Positions 35,777 to 45,613 of a stretch of 64,000 nucleotides of DNA are shown one piece after another. The first letter of the stretch is position 1. Every line of letters begins with the position of its first letter. Made by a program: the position numbers and the translations under genes. Under the pieces are notes generated by a model. The model did no database searches, was not told the DNA's origin, and was given only the letters and a program-made list of their open reading frames with translations. The stretch comes from JAKFWF01 sp963741505 (GTDB taxonomy: Bacteria > Pseudomonadota > Alphaproteobacteria > Rhizobiales > Hyphomicrobiaceae): positions 59,804-123,803 of the forward strand of contig CAVUIJ010000008.1 of the NCBI GenBank assembly GCA_963741505.1, given 5' to 3'.

Positions 35777-36898
35777 TTACAAGATTCGGCCGCGCCGCTT
35801 CTGCAATCCGATGTTTTTGTTGCTGCCAGTGTCTATCCGGTGATTGGCGGGTACAGGCACGGATTGCCGCGGCAGCGAAGACTCCGACATTGGTGCCCCG
35901 GAAGGGGCACAAACATCTAGGCATGGCCAGATGTTGACCAGGTTGGCCAATACAATGACCATCGCCCCCGCCAGCGTCAGGGGCTCGAGCGGCTCAGCGT
36001 AGACGACGAAGCCGACAATCGCAATCAACGGAAGACGCAGGAAGTCCATCGGCGCCACAACAGTCGCGTCTGCTAGCGCGAAGGCCCGCGCCAGGGCGAA
36101 ATGGGCAACGAGGCTGAGCCCCGCTAGGGCCGCCAGCCAGACCGCCGTCTCGGCACCCGGCAACGACAGGCGCGATCCGGCAAGAAGCGTCGCCAGCAGC
36201 GCTTGCGCGAGGTTCGTGTAGAACAGCAGCGACACAGCCGAATTGCCGCGCATCAGATACTTCGTTGCGATGAAGTGGCAGCCATATCCGACGGCCGCAA
36301 CGAATGCGAACAACGCCCCCTCACCAATCTGGAGGCTGGCTGGCCGCAATGCGATCAGCATCCCTAAGAAGCCGAGGCCGGCGGCCAGGATCCGCCTCGA
36401 AGTCATGCGTTCGCCAAGAACAAGCCAGGCCAGCAACGCGGTCCACAGGGGTGCGGTGAACTCGATGGCGTATAGTTGTGTCAGTGCAATGAGAGGCAGG
36501 GCATAGAACCAGCTGTACTGGGCGACGAAATGAATGGCGCTGCGCACACCGATCATCGCCAGATCGGGCGTTTGCAATTGTCGGATGCCGCCGGCCGAAA
36601 CCGGAACGACGACCATCATGATGGCAAAACTGAGCCAGCCGCGATAAAATATGATATCGAGGGTGGGCATCTCCTGAGCGGCCGCCCGACCGGCAACTGC
36701 AATGAGCGAGAATGCGACGAAGGCCACCGCCATCCACTTGGCGGCCGCAATGACATTCGAGCCGATCGGCCTATGGGCCAGGCCTCGGCCGCAATATGTT
36801 CGATCCGCCGGGATCAGTATTCTCGGGTGACCGCGCCGGCGCGCGTCCATGCCCTGAAGGGCGCGCGCAGCCATTGGTGCGGGTGCTTCGTCATTCAT
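35777..36898 (-). CDS. EamA/DMT-family transporter
   Basis: 373 residues from ATG 36898, which overlaps the kinase stop (ATGA). Ten predicted helices in two EamA repeats: PTLDIIFYRGWLSFAIMMVV, QLYAIEFTAPLWTALLAWLV with LGERMTSRRILAAGLGFLG, and the second copy ending AEPLEPLTLAGAMVIVLANL. Such DMT proteins export amino acids, nucleosides or other metabolites. The coupling with a sensor kinase suggests stress- or metabolite-responsive export. The substrate is unknown. The C-terminal 45 residues are polar and not part of the fold. Confidence 0.85.
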   Translation of the reverse strand: MNDEAPAPMAARALQGMDARRRGHPRILIPADRTYCGRGLAHRPIGSNVIAAAKWMAVAFVAFSLIAVAGRAAAQEMPTLDIIFYRGWLSFAIMMVVVPVSAGGIRQLQTPDLAMIGVRSAIHFVAQYSWFYALPLIALTQLYAIEFTAPLWTALLAWLVLGERMTSRRILAAGLGFLGMLIALRPASLQIGEGALFAFVAAVGYGCHFIATKYLMRGNSAVSLLFYTNLAQALLATLLAGSRLSLPGAETAVWLAALAGLSLVAHFALARAFALADATVVAPMDFLRLPLIAIVGFVVYAEPLEPLTLAGAMVIVLANLVNIWPCLDVCAPSGAPMSESSLPRQSVPVPANHRIDTGSNKNIGLQKRRGRIL

Positions 36899-39636
36899 TC
36901 CGCTGCCAGGCGTCGCACACGGTTGTCCAGACTGCGCGCTTCGCCCGCATCGACAGTTGCCCGCTGGTGGGCGGCAGCCGTCATTGCCTGCAATTCCTTG
37001 AGCGCCGCCGCCATGTCGTGCTCGACACCGCTGACCATCGGCTGCAAGACAGGCGCATCGGCTTGCGGGTTCGCATTGAGCGCGTGCTCCAGCTCGCGAC
37101 ATCCTTCGGCGAGCCGTGTTGCGCCGACGTTGGCGCTGCTCGACTTCAAGCTGTGCGCCATCGTGCGCAGTAATTGATGATTGTTGCAGGCCGCGGCAGC
37201 CGTCAGTTGTGACATTAACTCAGGCGCATAGCGAAGATACGTTTCGATGAGGCGCGTGAACAGCGCCGGATGGCTGTTCTGCAGCCGCGCCAGCATGTCT
37301 TTATCGATGCACCCGGCGACGGCAGTCGCGATCGGCGCTGGTTCTCCGGCTTCGACGGTCACACTGCCGCCGCCTGCCGGCCGGGCGGCGACCGATTCCG
37401 ACTGTAACGACGGCTGCCCGATCCACTTCAACAGCAGCTTCTCGAGCTGCTGCCTGGTGAACGGCTTGCTCAGATGATCGTCCATGCCGGCGATCGCGCC
37501 GGCGTCTTGATCTTCGCCGAACGCATTCGCCGTCACAGCGATGATCGGCGTGCGTGCAAGCCCGAGCTCTGCCTCCCGGGCACGAATGAGCCGTGTCGCC
37601 GTCAGGCCGTCCATCTCGGGCATCTGGAAATCCATCAGGACGAGGGCGAAGTCGCGCTTTTCGAGCGCGGCGACTGCTGCCCTGCCGTTTTCCACGACAT
37701 CGCATGTGCATCCGAGGATTTCCAGAAAGCCGCGTGCAACCTCGATATTCACCAGATTATCCTCGGCAATCAGTATGTGCGCCGATATCGTCGCGACGGG
37801 CGGCGCTGCCGGTCGCTCGCGCAGCGCGGACTGTTCTGTCGGCGCTCTCACGTCGCGCAGGCTTTCGATCACGGTGTCGAGCAGATCCCTGCGCCGGATT
37901 GGTTTCGAAATGGTTCTCCAAGCGTCGTTCCGGCCAGCGCGAGCAGCATTGGCTCGCCGACGCATGGTTTTGAGAAGCACCAGCGCAACGGCCGAATGCT
38001 GTCGTGAAGCAGCAATCTGTTCGACGAGTTCGCGGCCGTTCCGGCCAGGGCCCAGGCGATCGACGACAACGACGTCGTAGGGCGCAGCGCGGGCGTTCGC
38101 TGCGTCGAGCATGGCAATGGCCTGATCGGCGGCGGCAGTCTCGACAGTGGCCCCTCGCGCGGCAAGATAACAGGTTAGGATTTCCCGACTGGTTTCGCGG
38201 TCGTCGACGACCAGCGCCCGACGTCCTGCCAATGCGTCTTGCGGCCAGGGTTGCGTGGCCGCGTGAGCGTCAGCTGCGCCGAACGGGATCGTAAAGACGA
38301 CGGTCGTGCCCTTGTGCAACTCGCTTTCCAGCGCGAGGGTGCCGTTCATCAACTCGACAATATGGCGCGAAATGACAAGCCCGAGCCCGGTTCCGCCGAA
38401 GCGACGGCTGATGGAGTCGTCAGCCTGGGTAAAGGGCCGGAAGAGCCGATGCATGGTATCGCTGTCCATCCCGATCCCGGTATCGCGGACCTCGAATCGG
38501 ACTCGGGCGGCCTTGGCGTCGGCCGCCTCCAAGGAGACCCGTACGGCAACTTCTCCGGCGCTGGTGAACTTGACGGCGTTACCGATGAGATTGACGCAGA
38601 CCTGGTTGAGGCGTGGATTGTCGCCGCAGACATCGACAGGCACATCCTCGGCGATGAAAAGCGACAACTCGACGCCTTTGCTGAAAGCCTGCTCGGCGAT
38701 CAGCTCGACCGCATTCTCGAGCGTCTCGCGCAGATTGAATTGCTGGTCGTCGAGCGAGATCTTACCAACTTCGATCTTCGAGAAATCGAGTATATCATTG
38801 ATGATCACGAGGAGCGCGTTGGCCGAGCTATGAATCGTGCCGAGCTGCCGCCGCTGCCGGTCATCCAAGTCGGTGCGCATCAGCAGCTCGGTGATACCCA
38901 GGACGCCGTTCATCGGTGTCCGGATCTCGTGACTCATATTTGCGAGAAAGATGGACTTGGCCTGGCTTGCAGCCTCCGCCGCCTCGCTAGCGATGCGCAA
39001 TTCCGCGGTCGAGCGCTCGAGTTGAGACTGGATTCGCAGCAACAGCCAGTTGTGCCGGAACTGAATGGCGATCAGTCCGAGACCGATCAGAGTCAGTCCC
39101 GCCATAAGCGCCGAGAAATACCAGTGCAGGCGCAGCAGGTCAGACTGCTCCTCCGCCACCGTTTCCGCGCCGAAGCGATTGGCTTCGGCCGCAAGCATTA
39201 CGAACTTGCTGTTGAGCGGAAGCAGTATTTCCTGCGCCCGGCTGATTGCCTCGACAGTAGGGATGCCACCGATGAGGCTGGCGACGGACGCGAGTCGGCT
39301 TCTGGCCTCATTCAGGCTTTCGACCAGCTCCGAATCCCGGTGAACGAATTCCCGGAATTCCCCGTCGCCAAGCAGCTTCATCCGGTTCTCTAGGATCTGA
39401 TAGCGAAACCAGATCTCTTCCGATTGGCTGTTGGTGCCGCCCGCTTTTGGATCAGTCAATGCCACTTCGAGCCGCATCAGCTCGATGACCGCCTGGCTGG
39501 CACTCCATTGGAGATTGTAGCGCGAAGCCTCGATCAGAGTGCCTTCACGCCGGTGGATGAGGAGCGATAGGTAGATGCCGGCGGTGACTAGCAGCAACAC
39601 GGCGGTCAGGAGCATTGCACGGCCGAAACGCGACAT
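36895..39636 (-). CDS. hybrid histidine kinase (HisKA-HATPase-REC-REC-Hpt)
   Basis: 913 residues. Membrane helix 7-27, periplasmic helical sensor (about 28-170), second helix near 180-198, HisKA with MSHEIRTPMNG (phospho-His near 236), HATPase with NLIGNAVKF, DTGIGM and GGTGLGL. A first receiver keeps DD and the acceptor-like D in VVVDRLGPG. A second receiver is canonical (ILIAEDN, LMDFQMPEMDG, SKPF). An Hpt domain contains MAHSLKSSSANVGA. This BarA/TorS-like phosphorelay should pass phosphate to a separate regulator; the stand-alone receiver at 42251 is one candidate. Downstream of the SUOX-fold gene by 52 bp. Confidence 0.9.
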   Translation of the reverse strand: MSRFGRAMLLTAVLLLVTAGIYLSLLIHRREGTLIEASRYNLQWSASQAVIELMRLEVALTDPKAGGTNSQSEEIWFRYQILENRMKLLGDGEFREFVHRDSELVESLNEARSRLASVASLIGGIPTVEAISRAQEILLPLNSKFVMLAAEANRFGAETVAEEQSDLLRLHWYFSALMAGLTLIGLGLIAIQFRHNWLLLRIQSQLERSTAELRIASEAAEAASQAKSIFLANMSHEIRTPMNGVLGITELLMRTDLDDRQRRQLGTIHSSANALLVIINDILDFSKIEVGKISLDDQQFNLRETLENAVELIAEQAFSKGVELSLFIAEDVPVDVCGDNPRLNQVCVNLIGNAVKFTSAGEVAVRVSLEAADAKAARVRFEVRDTGIGMDSDTMHRLFRPFTQADDSISRRFGGTGLGLVISRHIVELMNGTLALESELHKGTTVVFTIPFGAADAHAATQPWPQDALAGRRALVVDDRETSREILTCYLAARGATVETAAADQAIAMLDAANARAAPYDVVVVDRLGPGRNGRELVEQIAASRQHSAVALVLLKTMRRRANAARAGRNDAWRTISKPIRRRDLLDTVIESLRDVRAPTEQSALRERPAAPPVATISAHILIAEDNLVNIEVARGFLEILGCTCDVVENGRAAVAALEKRDFALVLMDFQMPEMDGLTATRLIRAREAELGLARTPIIAVTANAFGEDQDAGAIAGMDDHLSKPFTRQQLEKLLLKWIGQPSLQSESVAARPAGGGSVTVEAGEPAPIATAVAGCIDKDMLARLQNSHPALFTRLIETYLRYAPELMSQLTAAAACNNHQLLRTMAHSLKSSSANVGATRLAEGCRELEHALNANPQADAPVLQPMVSGVEHDMAAALKELQAMTAAAHQRATVDAGEARSLDNRVRRLAAE

Positions 39637-39688
39637 CTTTTGGACCTCAAGATGGTGTAACCAGGCACGCGTTTCAATTGCCGGCGGC

Positions 39689-40249
39689 TTATTTGACCTC
39701 GATCCGAGCGACCTGCCAAGCGGAACGACCGTAGTATTTCTGCGATTTTAGCTCGATGTTCTGATCGTAGGGATAAACGATGAAGAGTGGCCCCTTGTCG
39801 CTCACCGGCATGTATTGGCCATCGCGCTTCAGGGCCAGGATGACGTTGAACTTCGCGAAATCCTCGAGCGGAATTTCGGTGCGATAGTCGTTCAAGGCCC
39901 TGACCGAAAGTTTTTCGCCTTTCGCGCCGACGATCTTGAGCAGCTGACCCATCGGGACGCCTTCGAATTTCACCTTGGTCGTATACCAGGGGGTCATCGT
40001 TTCAAACGAGACCAGCCCCAGGTTCTCGAGCATCGCGCGATCAAAGACGGCGGCTCCGTCTGAATTGGTAACCGAGATCTGACCGGTCAGGGTCAAAATC
40101 GGCTTGTCCGTCGGCTTCGCGAGCGCGACCGGTGCAGCGCTGGTCGAAGGGGCGGCGGCGCGGATATCGCTCTTCAGGAACGCGGTGCCGCCCGCGAACA
40201 GGATCACCACGGCGCCGCTGATGGCAGCGATCGTCTTGCGAGACAGCAT
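39689..40249 (-). CDS. exported SUOX-fold (molybdopterin-oxidoreductase-like) protein
   Basis: 186 residues from ATG 40249: uncleaved or cleaved N-terminal helix (AAISGAVVILFAGGTAF), then a domain with the family landmarks LTGQISVTNSDGAAVFD, PWYTTKVKFEGVPMGQLLKI, ALNDYRTEIPLEDF and DKGPLFIVYPYD. This short SUOX-like domain lacks the cysteine that ligates molybdenum in sulfite oxidase, so it is probably a ligand-binding relative rather than an enzyme. It precedes the hybrid kinase in the same operon and may be its periplasmic sensor partner (inference). Confidence 0.78.
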   Translation of the reverse strand: MLSRKTIAAISGAVVILFAGGTAFLKSDIRAAAPSTSAAPVALAKPTDKPILTLTGQISVTNSDGAAVFDRAMLENLGLVSFETMTPWYTTKVKFEGVPMGQLLKIVGAKGEKLSVRALNDYRTEIPLEDFAKFNVILALKRDGQYMPVSDKGPLFIVYPYDQNIELKSQKYYGRSAWQVARIEVK

Positions 40250-40548
40250 TGTCGATATCCTCTTCAAAACCTGCGCCCTGTGTGGCCATTGCCGGCAGTT
40301 ATATGGGAATGATGTTACCATTCCTCTAAATGGAGTGTTGTCGACACGGGGTGCACAGCGGGTTTCAACGGCAGCATTGGTCGTTCATGTGGCGGTTTCT
40401 CCCTGCGAATGCCTTGCTGGCTACCAAAGCGCTTTCAATGCTCGTGTTTCAATTAATGCTTTGGTTGTCATTCCGAATAAACAGGCCGTAACCAGTTCCT
40501 GCTAGTCATTGCCTCGGCAACAAGGAGGCGGGCTTCGTCCGCGAGATC

Positions 40549-40902
40549 ATGCAAGAAACGTTCAAACAGTTCACGTTCGAGGCCGCACACCAGACCCCAC
40601 CCTACTCGGGACTGCACGGACATTCGTTCACCGTCTGCGTCTATTTCACCGGCACGCCGCATCCGGTCTACGGGTGGACGCACAATCTGAACGAGGTCGA
40701 GACCGTCGTCGCCGGCATCCAGCGGCAGGTCGACCACAAATACCTGAACGACATCGAGGGGCTCGAGGTGCCGACGCTGGAGAATGTCGCGGCATGGCTG
40801 CTGAACCGGCTGTGCGGTGCGCTCGATGGTGTTGATCGGATCGTAGTGCGGCGTGGCCCTGAGGGTCACGCCGAGGGCTGTACTATCCGCGCCGTGCATT
40901 AA
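40549..40902 (+). CDS. 6-carboxytetrahydropterin synthase (QueD/PTPS) family protein
   Basis: 117 residues. Zinc ligands appear as AAH near the N-terminus and HGH in SGLHGHSFTVCVYF, with DHKYLND and PTLENVAAW from the family core and a glutamate near the C-terminus (RGPEGHAEGCTI). The cysteine that QueD uses for catalysis, normally just before the HGH motif, is absent (PPYSGLHGH). It may therefore make another pterin product. It lies 22 bp upstream of folE, which makes its probable substrate, dihydroneopterin triphosphate. Confidence 0.82.
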   Translation: MQETFKQFTFEAAHQTPPYSGLHGHSFTVCVYFTGTPHPVYGWTHNLNEVETVVAGIQRQVDHKYLNDIEGLEVPTLENVAAWLLNRLCGALDGVDRIVVRRGPEGHAEGCTIRAVH

Positions 40903-40924
40903 ACAGTTGGTCCAGGAGCCTGCA

Positions 40925-41632
40925 ATGTCACTCCCGCTTCGCAAAGAACTTGCGACTTTGCTGAGTTCCCCGATCCAGGCCGCCCAGATGTGCAACCATC
41001 CGCTGGAAAGGCCGGTCGGTGCCGCCGAGCGTGCGCTGATGAAGGCGGCGGCGGCGGAGAAGATCGGCGAGCTGCTGGAGATTCTCGGCATCGACCACCG
41101 CAATGACCACAACACCCGTGACACACCCACGCGCGTCGCCAAGATGTTCGTCGAGGAGCTGCTTTGTGGCCGCTTCAACGAGCCGCCGACCATCACCGAG
41201 TTTGACAATGTCGGCAACACCGATCAGCTGATCATCACGGGCCCCATCGAGATGCGCTCGATGTGCGCGCATCACATGATGCCGATCTATGGCTCGGTGT
41301 ACTTCGGTATACTTCCTGCAGCCGACGGCAAGATCATCGGATTGTCGAAGTACGATCGCATCGTGCACCATTTCTCGGCGCGACTGCAGATCCAGGAGGA
41401 ACTGGTCCGCCAGATCGGCTCGTTCGTGATGGAGAAGACCAGGCCCAGGGGCCTCGCCGTGCGTATCAGCGCGGTCCACATGTGCAAGACCCATCGCGGC
41501 GTCCGTGCCAGTCACTCCGGTCGGATGGTGAACTCGGAGTACTTTGGCGACATGCTGACCGACAAGGCCGTCCGGGCCGAGTTCATGAGCGAGTGCATGA
41601 CCCTCGAACGTCAGGGCGGCTCGCACTGCTGA
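40925..41632 (+). CDS. folE: GTP cyclohydrolase I
   Basis: 235 residues from ATG 40925 (AGGAG seven bases upstream). Core motifs: DTPTRVAKMFVEEL, zinc/catalytic CAHHMMPIYGSVYFG, IGLSKYDRIVHHFSARLQIQ and HRGVRASHSG. It converts GTP to 7,8-dihydroneopterin triphosphate. The C-terminal region differs from the housekeeping type (usual GVxxxxSxTxT replaced by HRGVRASHSGRMVNSEYFG), so this is probably a secondary FolE devoted to the adjacent QueD-like enzyme. Confidence 0.88.
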   Translation: MSLPLRKELATLLSSPIQAAQMCNHPLERPVGAAERALMKAAAAEKIGELLEILGIDHRNDHNTRDTPTRVAKMFVEELLCGRFNEPPTITEFDNVGNTDQLIITGPIEMRSMCAHHMMPIYGSVYFGILPAADGKIIGLSKYDRIVHHFSARLQIQEELVRQIGSFVMEKTRPRGLAVRISAVHMCKTHRGVRASHSGRMVNSEYFGDMLTDKAVRAEFMSECMTLERQGGSHC

Positions 41633-42250
41633 AATGGGCAGCATGCTAGACCGTTTTATTCGTGAGTGCTTCAATGTTGGCGTTGCGGCGCGCTTCGCCA
41701 GCCGGGTTGGCGGCGGCAGCTTCAGGGACGTATCAGAACGCATTGGCGGTTGATGGGATGGGCTCGCGCGGCGTCCGCCGCGTCGGTCAGGGCCCGCGCG
41801 CCATTCACTGGCAACGCACTCGTCGACAAGGGCGAGATCGGCATAATGCTCGGGTCGCGGGTTGCTTAGCGAGGGAGCGGTGACTTCGCGGATTGACATA
41901 AGTGCTGCACTCCCGGCTGATTGAAGCATCGGTTTCGCGTACACGTGAGGCCTGGATGCTCGACATGTGATCGTTAAGCGGCGCAACTTCGCAGCCTGGG
42001 TCCCACCGCCACATCATGTCGCAAAAGTCTGAACGATCACTGGAGTGCCCCCCGGAATTGCTGGTGAGCGCCGACACAATACGATGGCGACCATATTATC
42101 CCAGCGTCGGAGACGGAGGGCAGGCCCTTGATGCGTCACTTCTAAGCCTCACGAGATTAGGGATATTTTAACTGCACCGGATAACAGAAAATTGGTCGCC
42201 GCCTGCAATCATGGTGGGCCGGCTGCCGCGGAAGAGGATACCAATACGAC
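41633..42250. other. intergenic region, nothing recognised
   Basis: About 620 bp with no ORF I can support on either strand. A TTGACA-like hexamer occurs near 41.89 kb, but no convincing partner was identified. The response regulator that follows has a weak GAGGA some distance upstream of its ATG. Confidence 0.5.
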
Positions 42251-42703
42251 ATGGACAAAATGTCCGTTGCGAAGGTGTTGGTCGTCGATGATGACGCATT
42301 TTCTCGGCACGTCGTCGTCTCCAAGATCCGACAAATCCGAGCCGACGTCATCGAAGCCGAAAATGGCATCGAGGCACTCAAGGTTCTGCAGAGCGAAGCC
42401 TTCGACCTCGTCATTACTGATCTGGAGATGCCGCACCTCGATGGATTTCACTTGTTGGGATGCATTCGTGGTGCGCCGCGCACGGCGCATCTTCCTGTTA
42501 TCATTTTGAGCGGCCACGAGGACCGTGCCTCTCTGGAGCGAGCACTGAGCGCTGGAGCAACATCATTCCTCGTGAAGCCGCTGAACTGGACGGCGTTCCG
42601 GGCACATATGACGCATATTCTGCATCTCTCTTGTGCCGGCAAGAGCGTCAACGCTATTGACGCAAAACTCGTCGCCTCGCGCCGCCGAGGTCAGTCAGGT
42701 TAG
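42251..42703 (+). CDS. single-domain response regulator
   Basis: 150 residues: receiver domain with the acidic pair in VLVVDDDAFSR, phospho-acceptor aspartate in LVITDLEMPHLDG, conserved serine in VIILSGHED and lysine in SFLVKPLNW. There is no output domain, only a short basic tail. It is CheY/Spo0F-like and possibly a phosphorelay intermediate for the hybrid kinase with Hpt at 36895-39636, although they are not in one operon. Start ATG 42251 or 42260. Confidence 0.88.
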   Translation: MDKMSVAKVLVVDDDAFSRHVVVSKIRQIRADVIEAENGIEALKVLQSEAFDLVITDLEMPHLDGFHLLGCIRGAPRTAHLPVIILSGHEDRASLERALSAGATSFLVKPLNWTAFRAHMTHILHLSCAGKSVNAIDAKLVASRRRGQSG

Positions 42704-42867
42704 GCCTGTCTCGCTACCTGGAACCAAAGGTCACGCCGGGCATCCAAACAGCGACAGCGGGCGCGCAAGTAATTGGCAACAATTCCCGAAAGTCCGGCAT
42801 TCTCACCTCCCTCGAGCAGCATAGCACGCTGGTCGAGGGAGGTGTCTTCAGAAGTTGGAGCACGCCC

Positions 42868-43254
42868 ATGCCCAAGAGCGCAACCGCCAAGATTGCCGTG
42901 ATTGGCATTGACCTCGGCAAGAACACGTTACATCTGATCGGCCTCGATAAGCGTGGGGCTATCGTGCTTCGCGCGAAGCTGTCGGGCCGCCACCACCTCC
43001 AGATGCGCCTCGCCAGTATGCAAGCGTGCCTAATCGGCATGGAGGCCCTTGCGTCGGGCGGACACCACCAGGCACGCAAGCTCGTGGCAAACGATCATGA
43101 CGCGCCTCTGATGCTGGCGAAGTGGGTGCCGCCTTACCCCCACAGACCTGCCGATCGGGGAGCGCGCGATGAACCCCAACGCATTACATCCAGCTTCGGA
43201 CGATCCTGTGTGAACCTTGTTCTTCAGTCCTGGGCGAGGTCCGGACCTACGTAG
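42868..43254 (+). pseudogene. IS110-family transposase, N-terminal remnant
   Basis: The first about 85 residues match IS110 DEDD transposases: AVIGIDLGKNTLHLIGLDKR, ASMQACLIGMEALASGGHHQ and MLAKWVPPY (family MPAKYVRPY). After base about 43130 homology stops and the C-terminal catalytic serine domain is absent. 42704-42867 and 43255-43380 hold nothing else I recognise. Confidence 0.72.
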
Positions 43255-43380
43255 AGCATGATAGTTGTGCAATTCCTCACACGTGCACCTGCCAAGTACT
43301 GCTAAGAATGTTCGACTTGGCACCGCTATCAGTTGCGATGTGCCAGTCGCGGTGGTTGGTTACGCCGATGAGGTGATCCA

Positions 43381-44391
43381 ATGATGGATCGTCGGACTTT
43401 CGCGGGCTCGCTCGGCGGCGCGGCTGCTTTCGCTGCATTCGACGCCCGCGCGCAGGTGCCGGCGATGCCGGTGATCTGGTTCCTTGGCAGCGCGTCCCCG
43501 AATTTGTGGATTGGCCGGCTGCGCGCCTTCCACCAGGGCCTCGGCGAAATCGGCTATCTCGAAGGCCGGAATGTTGCGATTGAGTATCGCTGGGCAGAGG
43601 GACATAATGACCAATTGTCAGCACTGGCGGCCGACCTTGTCCGAAGACAGGTCAAAGTGATCGCCGTCATTGGCAACACGCCTTCGGCATTGGCCGCAAA
43701 GGCCGCGACCGCGACAATTCCGATCGTGTTTCGAGTGGCCGTAAATCCTGTTGAGTCCGGGCTCGTCGCCAGCCTCGGCCGGCCGGGTGGCAATATCACG
43801 GGCGTGACGACGCTTGGGGTCGAACTAGGTTCGAAACAACTCGAGTTTCTGCACGAGATGGTTCCCGCCGCAACCAGGTTTGCGATGCTCATCAATCCCA
43901 CCAACCCCGTCGTTGCCGAGACGCATCTGAAAACCATTCCGGCTGCCGCTGCGAGCCTCGGGCTGGAGCTTCATTTCTTGAGAGCCAGCACCGACGGCGA
44001 CTTCGAAGCGGTATTTACCGACATGCTCCGCTTGAGGGTTGCAGGTCTTATGATCAGCGCTGATGCCTTCCTCAACAGCCGCAACGAAGTTTTGGCCAAA
44101 CTTGCGATCCAGCACCGAGTACCCGCAATCTCCCCGTATCGCGAATTCGTGGAAGCCGGCGGGCTGTCGAGCTACGGCGGCAGCATCAATGACGGATCGC
44201 GACAGGCCGGCGTCTGTACGGCAAGGATCCTCAACGGCGAGAAGCCCGCAAATTTGCCGGTGCATGAGCCAACCAAGCTCGAGTTCGTCGTAAACATCAA
44301 GACCGCAAACGCGCTCGGCCTCACGATATCACAAGCGATCATGCTCCGCATCGAGGAGGTGGTCGAATACGGGCAGGATTCAATTCATTGA
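43381..44391 (+). CDS. TrpX-type ABC substrate-binding protein
   Basis: 336 residues. N-terminus MMDRRTFAGSLGGAAAFAAF is a Tat-like leader with a DRR motif; mature domain ABC_sub_bind (PF04392 type) with GYLEGRNVAIEYRWAEG, PIVFRVAVNPVESGLVASL, RPGGNITGV and HEPTKLEFVVNIKTANALGL. Such orphan binding proteins are abundant in Bradyrhizobium-like genomes. No permease or ATPase gene lies nearby. Ligand unknown. Confidence 0.88.
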   Translation: MMDRRTFAGSLGGAAAFAAFDARAQVPAMPVIWFLGSASPNLWIGRLRAFHQGLGEIGYLEGRNVAIEYRWAEGHNDQLSALAADLVRRQVKVIAVIGNTPSALAAKAATATIPIVFRVAVNPVESGLVASLGRPGGNITGVTTLGVELGSKQLEFLHEMVPAATRFAMLINPTNPVVAETHLKTIPAAAASLGLELHFLRASTDGDFEAVFTDMLRLRVAGLMISADAFLNSRNEVLAKLAIQHRVPAISPYREFVEAGGLSSYGGSINDGSRQAGVCTARILNGEKPANLPVHEPTKLEFVVNIKTANALGLTISQAIMLRIEEVVEYGQDSIH

Positions 44392-44575
44392 AACGCGGCG
44401 ACGACAACAGAGGGTCAGGCGTGTCAATTGGCATGGCGGTCAGCGACGGAAGCTGATTGCCCGGGAGCCGCCAATCAAGGTGCGAAGAGAGAACGAATTC
44501 AGCGTTGAGTGCCTGTCGGTCGCCGGACTATTCTGACAACGGTTGAGCTACTCGCTCGTGCACGCGGTGGTTGCC

Positions 44576-45613
44576 ATGATCTTCCGTCAGCTTTTCGACA
44601 GCGCTTCGGGTACCTATAGTTACCTCATGGCCAGCCGGCGTGGGGGCGAGGCACTGATCATCGATCCCGTGCTGGAGAAGGTCGAGCGCTACCTGCAGCT
44701 CGTAAGAGAACTCGATCTCAAGCTGGTCAAGGCGATCGACACGCACATCCACGCCGATCACATAACCGGCCTTGGCGCACTTCGCGATCGAACGCACTGC
44801 ATTACTGTGATGGGCGAGCAGTCCAAGGTCGATGTCGTCTCCATGCGTGTCACGGAAGGCGACAAGCTGACCATCGAGGGCCTAGCGCTCGACGTGCTCT
44901 ACACGCCTGGTCATACCGACAATTCCTACAGCTTCCTGATGCAAGATCGGGTCTTCACGGGCGACACCTTGTTGATCCGTGGTACCGGCCGCACAGACTT
45001 CCAGAATGGCAGTGCGCGGGCGCAATACGAATCGCTCTTCAACAAGCTTCTCAAGTTACCTGAAGAGACGCTAGTTTACCCGGCACACGACTACAAAGGC
45101 GATACCGTCTCCACTATCGGCGAGGAGAAGCGCTACAACCCGCGCCTTCAGATCAATTCGGTCGACGAGTATGTCGACCTAATGGGTAGGCTCAACCTGC
45201 CAAATCCAAAGATGATGGACGTGGCGGTGCCCGCAAACATGCGGCAGGGCCTGGCCCAAGATGAGATCGCCCGGAAGGGCTGGGGCGTGTCGCCAGCGCA
45301 TGCGATGGGCCTGATTGGCAAACCAGAAGTGGCGCTGGTCGACCTGCGCGAGCGGGCGGAGCGAGAAAAGGTGGGGGTGATCCCCGGTTCACTGCATGCA
45401 CCCTATCCCGACTTGCAGGAGAACATCAAAGTCGGCGGCATGCTGCACGAGCTCGCCAGCGCGACCGGCAAGAAGATCATCTTCTACTGTGCGTTCGGCG
45501 AGCGTTCTGCAATGGCGGTGCAGGCGGCGCAGGATGCCGGGTTGACGACGGCCCGTCACATCCACGGCGGGGTTGACGCTTGGCGCAAGGCCAATGGAGC
45601 CCTGGTGCGATAG
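44576..45613 (+). CDS. persulfide dioxygenase (ETHE1-like) fused to rhodanese
   Basis: 345 residues from ATG 44576. An N-terminal metallo-beta-lactamase fold has THIHADHITG, the family GH in YTPGHTDNSY and the metal aspartate in VFTGDTLLIRGTGRTDF, the ETHE1/SDO pattern. A C-terminal rhodanese domain (about 245-345) has the active loop CAFGERSAM. It oxidises glutathione persulfide to sulfite and transfers sulfane sulfur, detoxifying sulfide. It stands alone between a binding-protein gene and an ISAzo13 element. TTG 44543 is an alternative start. Confidence 0.9.
   Translation: MIFRQLFDSASGTYSYLMASRRGGEALIIDPVLEKVERYLQLVRELDLKLVKAIDTHIHADHITGLGALRDRTHCITVMGEQSKVDVVSMRVTEGDKLTIEGLALDVLYTPGHTDNSYSFLMQDRVFTGDTLLIRGTGRTDFQNGSARAQYESLFNKLLKLPEETLVYPAHDYKGDTVSTIGEEKRYNPRLQINSVDEYVDLMGRLNLPNPKMMDVAVPANMRQGLAQDEIARKGWGVSPAHAMGLIGKPEVALVDLRERAEREKVGVIPGSLHAPYPDLQENIKVGGMLHELASATGKKIIFYCAFGERSAMAVQAAQDAGLTTARHIHGGVDAWRKANGALVR

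Noticed and set aside
38239..39393. 384-codon plus-strand ORF
   Set aside because: Antisense shadow of the hybrid histidine kinase.
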